From: Nocardia tenerifensis NBRC 101015
Lineage (GTDB): Bacteria; Actinomycetota; Actinomycetes; Mycobacteriales; Mycobacteriaceae
Assembly: GCF_000308715.1 (NCBI RefSeq)
Contig: NZ_BAGH01000193.1
Span: 1-32,154 of the forward strand
Direction of reading: 5' to 3'
DNA: 32,154 nt
Part shown: piece by piece, positions 7,727 to 14,887 of the stretch
Numbering within the stretch: the stretch's first letter is position 1
How the letters are laid out: each line of letters starts with the position of its first letter
The notes under the pieces: model-generated
The model's input: the letters and a program-made list of their open reading frames with translations, nothing else
The model's database searches: none
What the model was told of the DNA's origin: nothing
Position numbers and translations under genes: made by a program

Positions 7727-8692
7727 ATGCGCGCCAAGGGCATCACCTACGACACCGGCTTCACCCCGGGTGGGCGGAGTTCGCGGCCCGATTTCGACGT
7801 CGACCAGGTGAAACAAGAACTCCGTGTCATCGCCGAGGAACTGCACTGCGACGCCGTACGCATCACCGGCGGCGACCCCGAACGACTCACGGTCGCGGCT
7901 CGACACGCCATCGATGCTGGACTCGAGGTCTGGTTCTCCCCGTTCCCGTGTGAACTCTCCCTCGCCGAACTGCCGCCGTACTTCGCCGACTGCGCGATCC
8001 GCGCCGAGGATGTCGGAGCGCACGTCTTCGTCACCGGTTGCGAACTGAGCTTGTTCGCCGCCGGTCTCCTCCCCGGAGACGACAGCCTCGCCCGAATCAA
8101 GAATTTCACCAGCGGCAACCCCGTCACCGCGGCCGAACTCGCCGATCTCTCCACGCGGATCGACTCCGTGCTGGCCGACGCGGCCGCCGCGGTGCGCGAA
8201 CGATTCGGCGGCAAGCTCACCTACGCCTCTGGCACGTGGGAGGACATCGATTGGTCACCCTTCGACCTCGTCGGTGTCGACGCCTACGTCGATCCGGCGG
8301 ATCCCGCCTTCCAGCCCGGCCTACTGGCCTATTTCCGGCACGGAAAACCGGTCGTGGCAACGGAATTCGGCTGCTGCACGTACCGCGGCGCCGCCGCACG
8401 CAGCGGCATGGGCTGGGCCATCCTCGAAGAAGGCGCCGATCCGCCCCGCCTGGACGGCGACTATGTCCGCGACGAGGACGAGCAGGCCGCCTACCTGCGC
8501 GAGCTCTTCGAAGTCTTCGACGCCGCGTCGGTGGACACCGCGTTCTGGCTCACCTTCGCCGGATACACCTATCCGCACCACGCCGATCCCCGGCTCGACC
8601 TCGACATGGCCTCCTTCGGGGTGTGCAAGGTGATGCCCGATGGGTCCCTCACGCCGAAACGGTCCTTTCATGCGTTGGCGCAGATTCGCTGA
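7727..8692 (+). CDS. TIM-barrel glycoside-hydrolase-like protein, 321 aa
   Basis: The SD (GGGGAG, 6 nt before the ATG) fixes the start at 7727. The protein looks like a clan GH-A-type barrel. A FVTGCELSLF strand end with E106 would suit the acid/base, and K-P-V-V-A-T-E213-F-G-C-C would suit the nucleophile on a later strand. There is also GVDAYVDP, and late W-L-T-F-A-G-Y-T-Y-P aromatic residues. Homologues in Streptomyces and Nocardia are, to my memory, often auto-labelled 'abortive infection protein'; I see no Abi/CAAX or phage-defence motif to support that name. No signal peptide is present, so the substrate would be intracellular or imported. It is divergent from the double-HTH regulator, its likely controller. 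Confidence 0.75.
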   Translation: MRAKGITYDTGFTPGGRSSRPDFDVDQVKQELRVIAEELHCDAVRITGGDPERLTVAARHAIDAGLEVWFSPFPCELSLAELPPYFADCAIRAEDVGAHVFVTGCELSLFAAGLLPGDDSLARIKNFTSGNPVTAAELADLSTRIDSVLADAAAAVRERFGGKLTYASGTWEDIDWSPFDLVGVDAYVDPADPAFQPGLLAYFRHGKPVVATEFGCCTYRGAAARSGMGWAILEEGADPPRLDGDYVRDEDEQAAYLRELFEVFDAASVDTAFWLTFAGYTYPHHADPRLDLDMASFGVCKVMPDGSLTPKRSFHALAQIR

Positions 8693-8896
8693 CATGCGCT
8701 GCGGTGGGGGAGAGTTCCAGGTCGGTCCGAAAAGGGCTGCGGACGCCGATGGCAGGAGCGGCGACATCCGGTGTGCTCGCGACGGAGACCGCGGGATCCA
8801 GTGCTGAGCAGATTCGAACTGGTTGATCGAAGCCGTGAGTGTTATTGCTGCGCTGGCGATTTGACGAGCAAAGGCGACTTCGGGCGGGTGACGACA

Positions 8897-9613
8897 CTAC
8901 GGCGCGAGTCCGACGACGGCCTCCAAGTCTTCGAGGCCGGCCAGGTGCGCGGCGAGTTCGCCGCGTTCGGCTTCGGTGAGGGGAACGGCGCGGGCGCGGG
9001 TGAGAGCGTCGACCGCGGCGGTGGTGTCGCCGGTGCGGAGGGCGAGTTCGGCACGGTAGGCCAGCGCCTCGACCAGTTCGGCGGCCGGTGCGCGATCCCG
9101 CTCCCGGGCCAGCGTCGCGTCCAGGATCTTCGCCGCCTGCCGATTGTCGCCCTTGGAGTCGCCGAGCACGACGGCGTTCTCCAGCGCCCTGGCCAGCACG
9201 CCGACCGCGGGCGCATCGATGTCCGGCGACGAGAAGATCCGGATCCAGTTCCCACCGGGGTCGATCACCGTGAATCCGGAGTAGTTGTCGGCGTTCTTGC
9301 GTTTGCGCGGCCGGGTCATCCGCGGGATCCCGGAGACCAGGAGCTTGCCGTGGACCGCGCGCATGCCCGCGGCGAACGCCTCGAAAAGCTGCTGGGTGTC
9401 GGGCACGAGGACTACGCAACTGCCGTAGGAGTCCTCGGGTCTGAAGTCCGCCAGGCCGAAGAACTGTAGCTGAAAGTCCTCTCGCCGCAGGCCCACGCAC
9501 GGGTACGGGCGGAGCTGGTAGTAGGTCTGGGTGAAGCCGAGCATGGTGTAGAACTCGACGATCTCGTCGATGGATCCGCAGGGAAGCAGCGGGACGGTTA
9601 TCTCGTGGGCCAT
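8897..9613 (-). CDS. VOC (glyoxalase-fold) protein with C-terminal helical extension, 238 aa
   Basis: Residues 1-130 form one VOC domain: ITVPLLPCGSIDEIVEFYTMLGF at the start, CVGLRREDFQLQFFG, CVVLVPDTQQLFEAF, and GFTVIDPGGNWIRIF closing with a standard D-P-x-G-N-x-I motif. Residues 135-238 are Ala-rich helices with a TPR-like repeat feel (A-L-E-N-A-V-V-L-G ... A-L-A-Y-R-A-E-L-A-L-R-T-G-D), unusual for VOC proteins. The SD is GGAG 7 nt before the ATG. It follows the PadR gene by 40 nt on the same strand, so they form an operon. The ligand is unknown; bleomycin-type drug binding is only a family possibility. Confidence 0.82.
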   Translation of the reverse strand: MAHEITVPLLPCGSIDEIVEFYTMLGFTQTYYQLRPYPCVGLRREDFQLQFFGLADFRPEDSYGSCVVLVPDTQQLFEAFAAGMRAVHGKLLVSGIPRMTRPRKRKNADNYSGFTVIDPGGNWIRIFSSPDIDAPAVGVLARALENAVVLGDSKGDNRQAAKILDATLARERDRAPAAELVEALAYRAELALRTGDTTAAVDALTRARAVPLTEAERGELAAHLAGLEDLEAVVGLAP

Positions 9614-9653
9614 GACATTGCTCCGTCTCGAAGGGAACGTTTCGCCGATGCCG

Positions 9654-10256
9654 CTAGTCGGCCGGGTGTGCGGGGAGGCGGGTGGGGGAACCGGGCTCGC
9701 CGGCCATGCTGAACGCGCCCGCTTCGAGACGGTCGATCAGTCGCCGGGTCCACTGGGCGCCGGTGTCGGCGGTCGCCAGCCACAGCGAGATGACCTCGCC
9801 CACCGGGCCCCACGCGTCCAGTTCCGTGTCCGCGGGCAGGTATGCGGTGATGCCGGTGCGCCAGTCGCGCATCGCCTCGGCTCGGGTGCGCAGGACCTGC
9901 AGGGCCTGTTCCCGGGGCAGGTCCTCGATCAGGCCCACCGCGGCACACAGGACGTCCAGCCTCGGCTCGCGGTCGGCCAAGGCCCGGCGCAGGAGGTCGA
10001 GGTATTCCTGTTCGCCCGTGTCGGTCAGCTCGTACTCGATTCTCGGTGGGCCGCCGGCGTCCGAGGGGTCCGTATCGGAGGTCGCCGCCAGCAGGCCTTG
10101 TCCGGCCATGCTTTTGAGCGCGTGATACACCGAACCCGATGTGGCAGTGGACCATTCGTGTGCGCCCCAGGACTCCAGATCCGCGCGGATCTGATAGCCG
10201 TGGGCGCGACCGCGTCTGCGTAGCGCGCCCAGGACCAGAAGTCGTACCGGCTTCAT
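9654..10256 (-). CDS. PadR-family transcriptional regulator, 200 aa
   Basis: The N-terminal winged HTH reads MKPVRLLVLGALRRRGRAHGYQIRADLE, with STATSGSVYHALKSMAGQGLL as recognition helix and a wing ending RIEYELTDTGEQEYLDLL. The C-terminal helices resemble the PadR dimerisation domain. The ATG at 10256 is preferred for its SD (GGAAGGGG) over a TTG at 10328 that would overlap an operator. It heads an operon with the VOC gene at 8897-9613. Two near-identical palindromes upstream suggest autorepression. Confidence 0.9.
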   Translation of the reverse strand: MKPVRLLVLGALRRRGRAHGYQIRADLESWGAHEWSTATSGSVYHALKSMAGQGLLAATSDTDPSDAGGPPRIEYELTDTGEQEYLDLLRRALADREPRLDVLCAAVGLIEDLPREQALQVLRTRAEAMRDWRTGITAYLPADTELDAWGPVGEVISLWLATADTGAQWTRRLIDRLEAGAFSMAGEPGSPTRLPAHPAD

Positions 10257-10274
10257 CTGACCCCTTCCCGCTTC

Positions 10275-10290
10275 TAGCCAAATTTGGCTA
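10275..10290. promoter_or_regulatory. PadR operator candidate 1 (perfect 16-bp palindrome)
   Basis: TAGCCAAATTTGGCTA lies 19 nt upstream of the PadR ATG. On the minus strand TACGCT at 10304-10299 could be the -10 just ahead of it, so a bound repressor would block transcription start. Confidence 0.65.
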
Positions 10291-10321
10291 ATGGCGGAAG
10301 CGTACTCCGCCTCGGGCGTAC

Positions 10322-10337
10322 TAGCCAAATTTGGTTA
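10322..10337. promoter_or_regulatory. PadR operator candidate 2
   Basis: TAGCCAAATTTGGTTA is the same palindrome with one changed base, centred 47 bp from site 1. It overlaps a plus-strand -10-like TATGCT (10336-10341), which would serve the divergent VOC gene at 10451. Confidence 0.6.
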
Positions 10338-10450
10338 TGCTGCGGGGAGCGCCGGGCTGAAATTGCTTCGACCAGGTCCACCTTGTCCGGTACGCTCGCG
10401 GATTGTTTGTGGCCGTGAGGTTTGGTTCCAGGCTGAGAGTGGGTTCGTCG

Positions 10451-10831
10451 ATGGCTTGTCGTATCAGTGAGTTGGTGCTCGGTTGCCGCGATCCGGAGTT
10501 GCTCGCGCGGTTCTGGTGCGCGGTTCTCGACTTCGTGGTGCTGGACCGCGAGGAGGACGGGACGCTGGAGATCGGGCCGCGCGAAGGGTTCGGTGGACCG
10601 CAGCCGACCATCATCCTGAGTCGGCGGGACGAGCCGGAGCCCGGGAAACTGCGCCTGCACATCGACGTCAATCCGACCGACCGGGATCAGGAAGCCGAGC
10701 TCGAACGCCTGCTGGCGCTGGGTGCGCGCCCGGCCGACATCGGGCAGACCGGTGCGGAGCAGTGGCATGTGCTGAGCGACCCGGAAGGTAATGAGTTCTG
10801 CCTGTTGAAGGCTCGGCTCAACCCGCTCTGA
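10451..10831 (+). CDS. Small VOC / glyoxalase-like protein, 126 aa
   Basis: A single glyoxalase-like domain: MACRISELVLGCRDPELLARFWCAVLDF, then LRLHIDVNPTDRDQEAELERLLALGA, ending WHVLSDPEGNEFCLL. This is the common actinomycete glyoxalase_6-like pattern. Metal ligands are not obvious, so it may bind rather than catalyse. The start at 10451 is chosen where homology-like sequence begins; the SD is weak. It is divergent from the PadR operon and probably controlled through operator 2. Confidence 0.8.
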   Translation: MACRISELVLGCRDPELLARFWCAVLDFVVLDREEDGTLEIGPREGFGGPQPTIILSRRDEPEPGKLRLHIDVNPTDRDQEAELERLLALGARPADIGQTGAEQWHVLSDPEGNEFCLLKARLNPL

Positions 10832-10913
10832 ACGGCTGTGCCGAAACAGCTGTCCCGCATCGGAACTGCGCCGACGCTGATTGCCGCAGTCGAACCGCAC
10901 CGAAGTCACCTAG

Positions 10914-11042
10914 CCGCAGCTCGGCTGCGTCGAAATCGACTGGCACGCGCAGTACCCGCTGAGCCCGTGGTCGGGCGCGGACACAGGCCGGTACCCGTGG
11001 TACGCCGCCAAGGTATGGGTCATTCCGTTCGTGCTCATCTGA
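10914..11042 (+). pseudogene. Orphan 42-codon protein-like fragment, no start codon
   Basis: Between stops at 10911 and 11040 one frame reads like a genuine protein end, rich in aromatic residues (for example EIDWHAQYPLSPW and RYPWYAAKVWVIPF), and terminates with TGA. No ATG or GTG opens it and no SD is present. I do not recognise the family. It may be the tail of a deleted gene. The remainder of the 305-bp gap 10832-11136 shows nothing. Confidence 0.25.
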
Positions 11043-11136
11043 TTGCGCGGCGCCCTGTACCGCTAGCCCGCGCGTCCGATACCGGCGCGACGCGGGCGCG
11101 TCCGCGATGGCAAGCTTGCGGCATGGTGATCACAGA

Positions 11137-11874
11137 ATGAGCCGCGGCGTGTTGGTAACGGGTGCGTCGCGGGGAATCGGGCGCGCTATCGCCTTGGCGT
11201 TCGCGGAGATCGGCGAACGGGTGGCGGTCCATTACGCGTCGAGCCGAGACGATGGCGAACAGACGCTGCGCGGTTTGCCGGGCGAAGGACACGTGCTGAT
11301 CGGCGGGGATATCGGGTCCCCTGAGGCCGTGGCGCAGATCGTGGAGGCGGCGATCGAGGGGCTTGGCACGATCGACGTGCTGGTCAACAACGCCGCGGTG
11401 AATCTCGCGCACCCGGTGGCCGGAACCGACTACGCCGAGTGGCAGCGGACGTGGCGAAAGACCATGGACGTCAACGTGTTCGGGACCGCCAATATGTCCT
11501 ACCGCGTCGCCCGGCACATGATCGACAAGGGCATCGCGGGCCGGATCGTCAATATCGGCTCGCGCGGCGCTTTCCGCGGCGAACCCGAGTACGCCGGCTA
11601 CGGCGCGAGCAAAGCCGCCGTCCACGCGCTGGGCCAGTCGCTCGCCGTCGAACTCGCGCCGCACGGAATCGCCGTCGCCTCCGTCGCCCCGGGCTTCGTC
11701 GCCACCGATCGAGTCGCCCACCGCGTCACCGACGAGGTCCGCACCCAGAGCCCGTTCGGCCGCGTCGCCGCCCCCGCCGAAATCGCCTCCGCCGTCCGCT
11801 ATCTCGCCTCACCCGAGGCCACCTGGACCTCCGGCTCCGTCCTCAACGTCAACGGCGCTTCGTACCTGCACTGA
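11137..11874 (+). CDS. SDR-family NAD(P)-dependent oxidoreductase, 245 aa
   Basis: A classical short-chain dehydrogenase/reductase. It has the Rossmann motif T8-G-A-S-R-G-I-G15, NNAA at 84-87, active-site N113, S142, Y155-G-A-S-K159, and PGFVATD after the active site. Length is normal for the classical type. The sequence resembles FabG-like reductases, but the substrate is unknown. The ATG at 11137 is chosen because it begins directly before the first strand; no good SD is visible. It is followed by a strong hairpin terminator. Confidence 0.9.
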   Translation: MSRGVLVTGASRGIGRAIALAFAEIGERVAVHYASSRDDGEQTLRGLPGEGHVLIGGDIGSPEAVAQIVEAAIEGLGTIDVLVNNAAVNLAHPVAGTDYAEWQRTWRKTMDVNVFGTANMSYRVARHMIDKGIAGRIVNIGSRGAFRGEPEYAGYGASKAAVHALGQSLAVELAPHGIAVASVAPGFVATDRVAHRVTDEVRTQSPFGRVAAPAEIASAVRYLASPEATWTSGSVLNVNGASYLH

Positions 11875-11879
11875 GCCCG

Positions 11880-11905
11880 GTCGCGGGTGCTTCGGCACCC
11901 GCGAC
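11880..11905 (+). terminator. Strong terminator hairpin with TTCG loop
   Basis: GTCGCGGGTGC (11880-11890) pairs perfectly with GCACCCGCGAC (11895-11905) around a TTCG tetraloop, 6 nt after the SDR stop codon. There is no T-run. Confidence 0.75.
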
Positions 11906-12125
11906 ACCCCCTCGCCGATCCGGCCAGGACAAAGCATGTCCGTGACGCCGAGGCGCGCGGGCCGACCCGAGCGCGGCGATTTGCGCAGCGATCGGATCGA
12001 AGCTGAACACGGCGACTGATCACCCATCGGGGGAATGGTTGCCAGAAGACGACTGACGTCACAATCCCTTTCGCAGAGGCTTTATCCAACTCTGAAAATA
12101 CCTGGCCAAGTACGTTTTTCGCGAC

Positions 12126-12131
12126 TAGAAT
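12126..12131 (+). promoter_or_regulatory. Candidate -10 for leaderless DUF222/HNH mRNA
   Basis: TAGAAT ends 6 nt before the ATG at 12138, and no SD lies between. This is the spacing expected of a leaderless transcript. The upstream 60 bp are notably AT-richer than the surroundings. Confidence 0.45.
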
Positions 12132-12137
12132 TCGAAC

Positions 12138-13604
12138 ATGTCTTCGAGTAGCCCATCCGTCGCCGACCCCACGGTCGAGAAGGCGTTGTGCACACTTGAA
12201 GCCGGACTTCACCAGATCGCCAATCTCCGCACCGACGCCCTGTCCAACCGTGATCGACTGACCATGATGCAACGGCTGGAAAACGTGGCCCGCGCACTGC
12301 CCGGATTCAGCGTCGACCTACTCGCCCAGCTACGCGAACAATGGTCGCCCAACGACTTCGCCACCGACAGCGTGATCGACACCCTCGCCGACGGACTCCG
12401 CATCAGCCCCGCCGAAGCCCGCGCCCGCTGGCGCGCCGCCGACGATCTCGCGCCCCGCACCGGCCTGGACGGAGACGTCCTCGACCCGATGATGCCGCAG
12501 ACCGCGGCCGCCCAACGCGAGGGCGTGATCGGTGGGGCGCACGTGAAGGTCGTACGCGAGTTCATCCAGCATTTGCCCGCCTGCCTGGACACGCTCACCC
12601 GCGATCAAGCAGAAACCGAATTGGCCACACACGCACGGGTATTGCGGCCTGACCAGCTCAAGAAGGTCGCCGAGCGTTTGGACGCGATCCTCAACCCCGA
12701 CGGCGTATTCAGCCCCAGCGACCGCGAGCGGCGTCGCAACTTCACCATGGGGCGGCAGGGCCCGGACCTGATGAGCAAATGCACCCTCGTCGCCGACCCT
12801 GAGTTGCGCACCTATCTCGAGGCCGTCTTCGCCAAATACGCCAAGCCCGGCGTCTGCAACCCCGAAGACTCCACCCCGCACGTCGATGACGAGCCGAGTA
12901 CCGAAGCGGTAGAACAGGACTTCCGTACCGCGGGCCAGCGTCAACACGACGCGGTCAAAGCGGTGTTCCGCGCGATGCTCTCCTCCGGCGAACTCGGCCG
13001 ACACCGCGGATTGCCCGTCTCGGTCATCGTGTCCATGACACTGAGCGAACTCGAAAACGCCGTCGTCGACATCCAGCAGTCCACCGAGCATCCTGAGCTG
13101 CGCGCCTACGGGCCGCCAGTGGTCACCGGCGGCGGAAGCCTGCTGCCCATCCACGACGCGATCCGCATGGCCGCCCACGCCCACCACTACCTCGCCCTGT
13201 TCGACCACCGCAGCGGTCGCCCCCTCTACCTCGGCCGCACCAAACGAATCGCCACCGGCGACCAGCGCATCATCCTGCACGCCAAAGACATCGGCTGCAC
13301 CTACCCGGGCTGCGCCAAACCCGGCTACCTCTGCCAAACCCACCACCGCACCGAATGGTCCGGCGGCGGTACCACCGACGCCGACCAACTAGCCTTCGTC
13401 TGCGAACCCCACCACCGCCTCGCAGGCACCACCTCCAACACGTGGACCACCACCGCCACGCCAGCGCACCACCCCGAACCCGGCCGCACCCAATGGATCC
13501 CACCCGCCCACATAGACCCGCAACGAACGCCCCGAGTGAACCATTACCACCACCCGGGTGAATACCTCACGCGCAGGACCGAACACGCTAGCCGCCCAGG
13601 CTGA
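12138..13604 (+). CDS. 13E12-type DUF222 / HNH endonuclease-signature protein, 488 aa
   Basis: Residues about 40-330 match the DUF222 region of the mycobacterial/nocardial 13E12 repeat family: GFSVDLLAQLREQW, ISPAEARARWRAADDLAPR, and GVIGGAHVKVVREFIQHLP. An HNH zinc-type domain follows. C387, C392, C399, H402-H403, C422 and H425-H426 give a C-x4-C, C-x2-HH, C-x2-HH arrangement. These genes occur in many copies in actinomycete genomes; their function is not established, though nuclease activity is inferred from the HNH motif. The motif looks complete here, so this copy may be active. Pro/His/Thr-rich tail, about 60 residues. Confidence 0.88.
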   Translation: MSSSSPSVADPTVEKALCTLEAGLHQIANLRTDALSNRDRLTMMQRLENVARALPGFSVDLLAQLREQWSPNDFATDSVIDTLADGLRISPAEARARWRAADDLAPRTGLDGDVLDPMMPQTAAAQREGVIGGAHVKVVREFIQHLPACLDTLTRDQAETELATHARVLRPDQLKKVAERLDAILNPDGVFSPSDRERRRNFTMGRQGPDLMSKCTLVADPELRTYLEAVFAKYAKPGVCNPEDSTPHVDDEPSTEAVEQDFRTAGQRQHDAVKAVFRAMLSSGELGRHRGLPVSVIVSMTLSELENAVVDIQQSTEHPELRAYGPPVVTGGGSLLPIHDAIRMAAHAHHYLALFDHRSGRPLYLGRTKRIATGDQRIILHAKDIGCTYPGCAKPGYLCQTHHRTEWSGGGTTDADQLAFVCEPHHRLAGTTSNTWTTTATPAHHPEPGRTQWIPPAHIDPQRTPRVNHYHHPGEYLTRRTEHASRPG

Positions 13605-13742
13605 CGGTGGCTCTCGACGCGGTCGGCGGCTCTAGTAGAAGGCCGCATGCCCGTCACATTCACGCGAGACGGACCGCCGCAGTACCGGCGTGGTCCGGCC
13701 CTCAGGGCGGATCGAATCGGCCCGCTCGGTTGCAGGCGGCGC

Positions 13743-14018
13743 ATGGCCATCAAAGCTGGAGAACGTCGGCATTGCCGTTCGCGATCTCGAAGCAGCGATC
13801 GCGTTCTCACCGACCTCGGACTCACGGTGGTCGACCGTGACACGGTCAGCGGCGAGTGGACCGATGCTGCCGTCGGCCTCGATGGCACCCACGCCAATAT
13901 CTACCCCACAGCGATTGAGTCGGAGCCTGCTCGCCCCAACGAGATCGGCCTGCCCCGCGTCGCGTTCTCAGTGGATGACATCGACAAAGCGCTCGAGATA
14001 GCCGCGGTGGAGAAGCTA
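13743..14018 (+). pseudogene. Decayed VOC/glyoxalase gene with paired frameshifts and missing middle/3' end
   Basis: From ATG 13743 (SD-like AGGCGG upstream) the frame reads MAIK. In the next frame the expected VOC beginning follows (KLENVGIAVRDLEAAIAF), and then the first frame resumes with TDLGLTVVDRDTVSGEWTDA. An extra A in the AAA run at 13752-13754 and a missing T near 13804-13808 explain this. The frame between is shifted for 18 codons and then restored. The rest (VAFSVDDIDKALEIAA) matches the second half of a VOC domain. About 30-40 residues of the middle seem absent and there is no proper stop before the opposing gene. It is probably non-functional. Confidence 0.65.
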
Positions 14019-14384
14019 CTAGGTGAGGGCTCCGGCATGCCGCCCTTCGCTCGCCTTTCCGCGTCGGAGGGTGAGTACCAGCGCGAGGGACAGGTATGCT
14101 GCGGCGATCGCGAGGTTCAGCGCGCTCTGCCCGGTTTCGCCCTGGTCGAGGCGGTTGAGGGCGGCGATGGTGATGACACCCGCGCCGAAGTAGAAGCCAG
14201 CCGTCAACGCCGGTTCGGCGATACGCCGGGGCAGGAACGCCGCGACCAACAGGACCAACGAGAAGGCGAAGTCGGGACCGGCGAAGATATTGTCGGTGCG
14301 GTAGGCGGCGTTGAATATCAGCGCGGCGATCAACCAGACGCTGACCGGGACGGCGGCGATCCTGGCAAAGGTTATCGTGGGCAT
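14019..14384 (-). CDS. Small four-helix integral membrane protein, 121 aa
   Basis: There are four hydrophobic segments, around residues 7-25, 39-53, 60-76 and 89-107, separated by short loops such as NAAYRTDN and RRIAEPA. The C-terminal tail is basic and should be cytoplasmic. The SD (TGGAG, 5 nt spacing) favours the ATG at 14384 over one at 14399. It follows the ArsR gene by 44 nt in the same direction, so they form an operon. I do not recognise the family; DoxX/DUF-type small membrane proteins look similar. Confidence 0.7.
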   Translation of the reverse strand: MPTITFARIAAVPVSVWLIAALIFNAAYRTDNIFAGPDFAFSLVLLVAAFLPRRIAEPALTAGFYFGAGVITIAALNRLDQGETGQSALNLAIAAAYLSLALVLTLRRGKASEGRHAGALT

Positions 14385-14428
14385 GTCTGCTCCAATCATG
14401 TTGTGACCGAGGTCGATTCGCCGGATCG

Positions 14429-14764
14429 TCAGCGGCCCGGTGGCTCCGGCTCAGCCAGGTGGAGGATCGAATCGACCAGACCCGGAAATCTGGTCTCGAG
14501 TTCGGTGAGCCGCGAGGTGTTCACTCGCTGCCGGCCACTGTCGAATTGACGGATCAGGCCGGCGTTGCGCAGCACCTTGAAGTGATGACTAAGCGTGGAC
14601 AGGGCAATGCCGAGGTCGAAGGTGCCGCAGGGGCGGTCTCCTTCCTCGATGAGCATCCGCACGATCCGCCGCCGCGTCGGGTCGGCCAGCGCCGACAGCA
14701 CATCGTCGATCGCCACGTCGTCGATATCGGGGTGGTCGACCGACTTCCAGCGCCCAACGGGCAC
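14429..14764 (-). CDS. ArsR-family winged-HTH regulator, 111 aa
   Basis: A small winged-HTH protein: DDVLSALADPTRRRIVRMLIEEGDRPCGTF opens it, LGIALSTLSHHFKVLRNAGLIRQF is the recognition region, and RVNTSRLTELETRFPGLVDSIL is the dimer helix. The usual metal-binding CVC is not present. One Cys (P-C-G-T-F) is in the turn before helix 3, so a metal sensor role is unsupported. The GTG start has an excellent SD (AGGAGG). Two palindromes lie between it and the divergent SDR gene. Confidence 0.87.
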   Translation of the reverse strand: MPVGRWKSVDHPDIDDVAIDDVLSALADPTRRRIVRMLIEEGDRPCGTFDLGIALSTLSHHFKVLRNAGLIRQFDSGRQRVNTSRLTELETRFPGLVDSILHLAEPEPPGR

Positions 14765-14784
14765 GACGCCTCCTGCTACGCGAA

Positions 14785-14806
14785 CTCTTCGAAAGGTCTC
14801 GAAGAG
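14785..14806. promoter_or_regulatory. Inverted repeat 1, candidate ArsR operator
   Basis: CTCTTCGA (14785-14792) and TCGAAGAG (14799-14806) are perfect 8-bp arms with a 6-bp spacer, 21 bp upstream of the ArsR start codon and overlapping no gene. Confidence 0.55.
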
Positions 14807-14823
14807 ATGCTAGCGCGTGGGCA

Positions 14824-14851
14824 CATCTCTTCGATAGAGATCGAAGAGATG
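14824..14851. promoter_or_regulatory. Inverted repeat 2, candidate ArsR operator
   Basis: CATCTCTTCGAT (14824-14835) and ATCGAAGAGATG (14840-14851) are perfect 12-bp arms with a 4-bp spacer. The site shares the core TCTTCGA with repeat 1; their centres are 42 bp apart, close to four helical turns. It lies 37 bp upstream of the SDR start and could also form a stem-loop in that transcript. Confidence 0.55.
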
Positions 14852-14887
14852 GTCAGCTCCTCGCCCGACGGTGGAATGATCGGGACC

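Noticed and set aside
8809..8850. GATTCGAACTGG looks like an inverted tRNA T-loop
   Set aside because: No acceptor, D or anticodon stems can be built around it on either strand, and no CCA or matching length is present.
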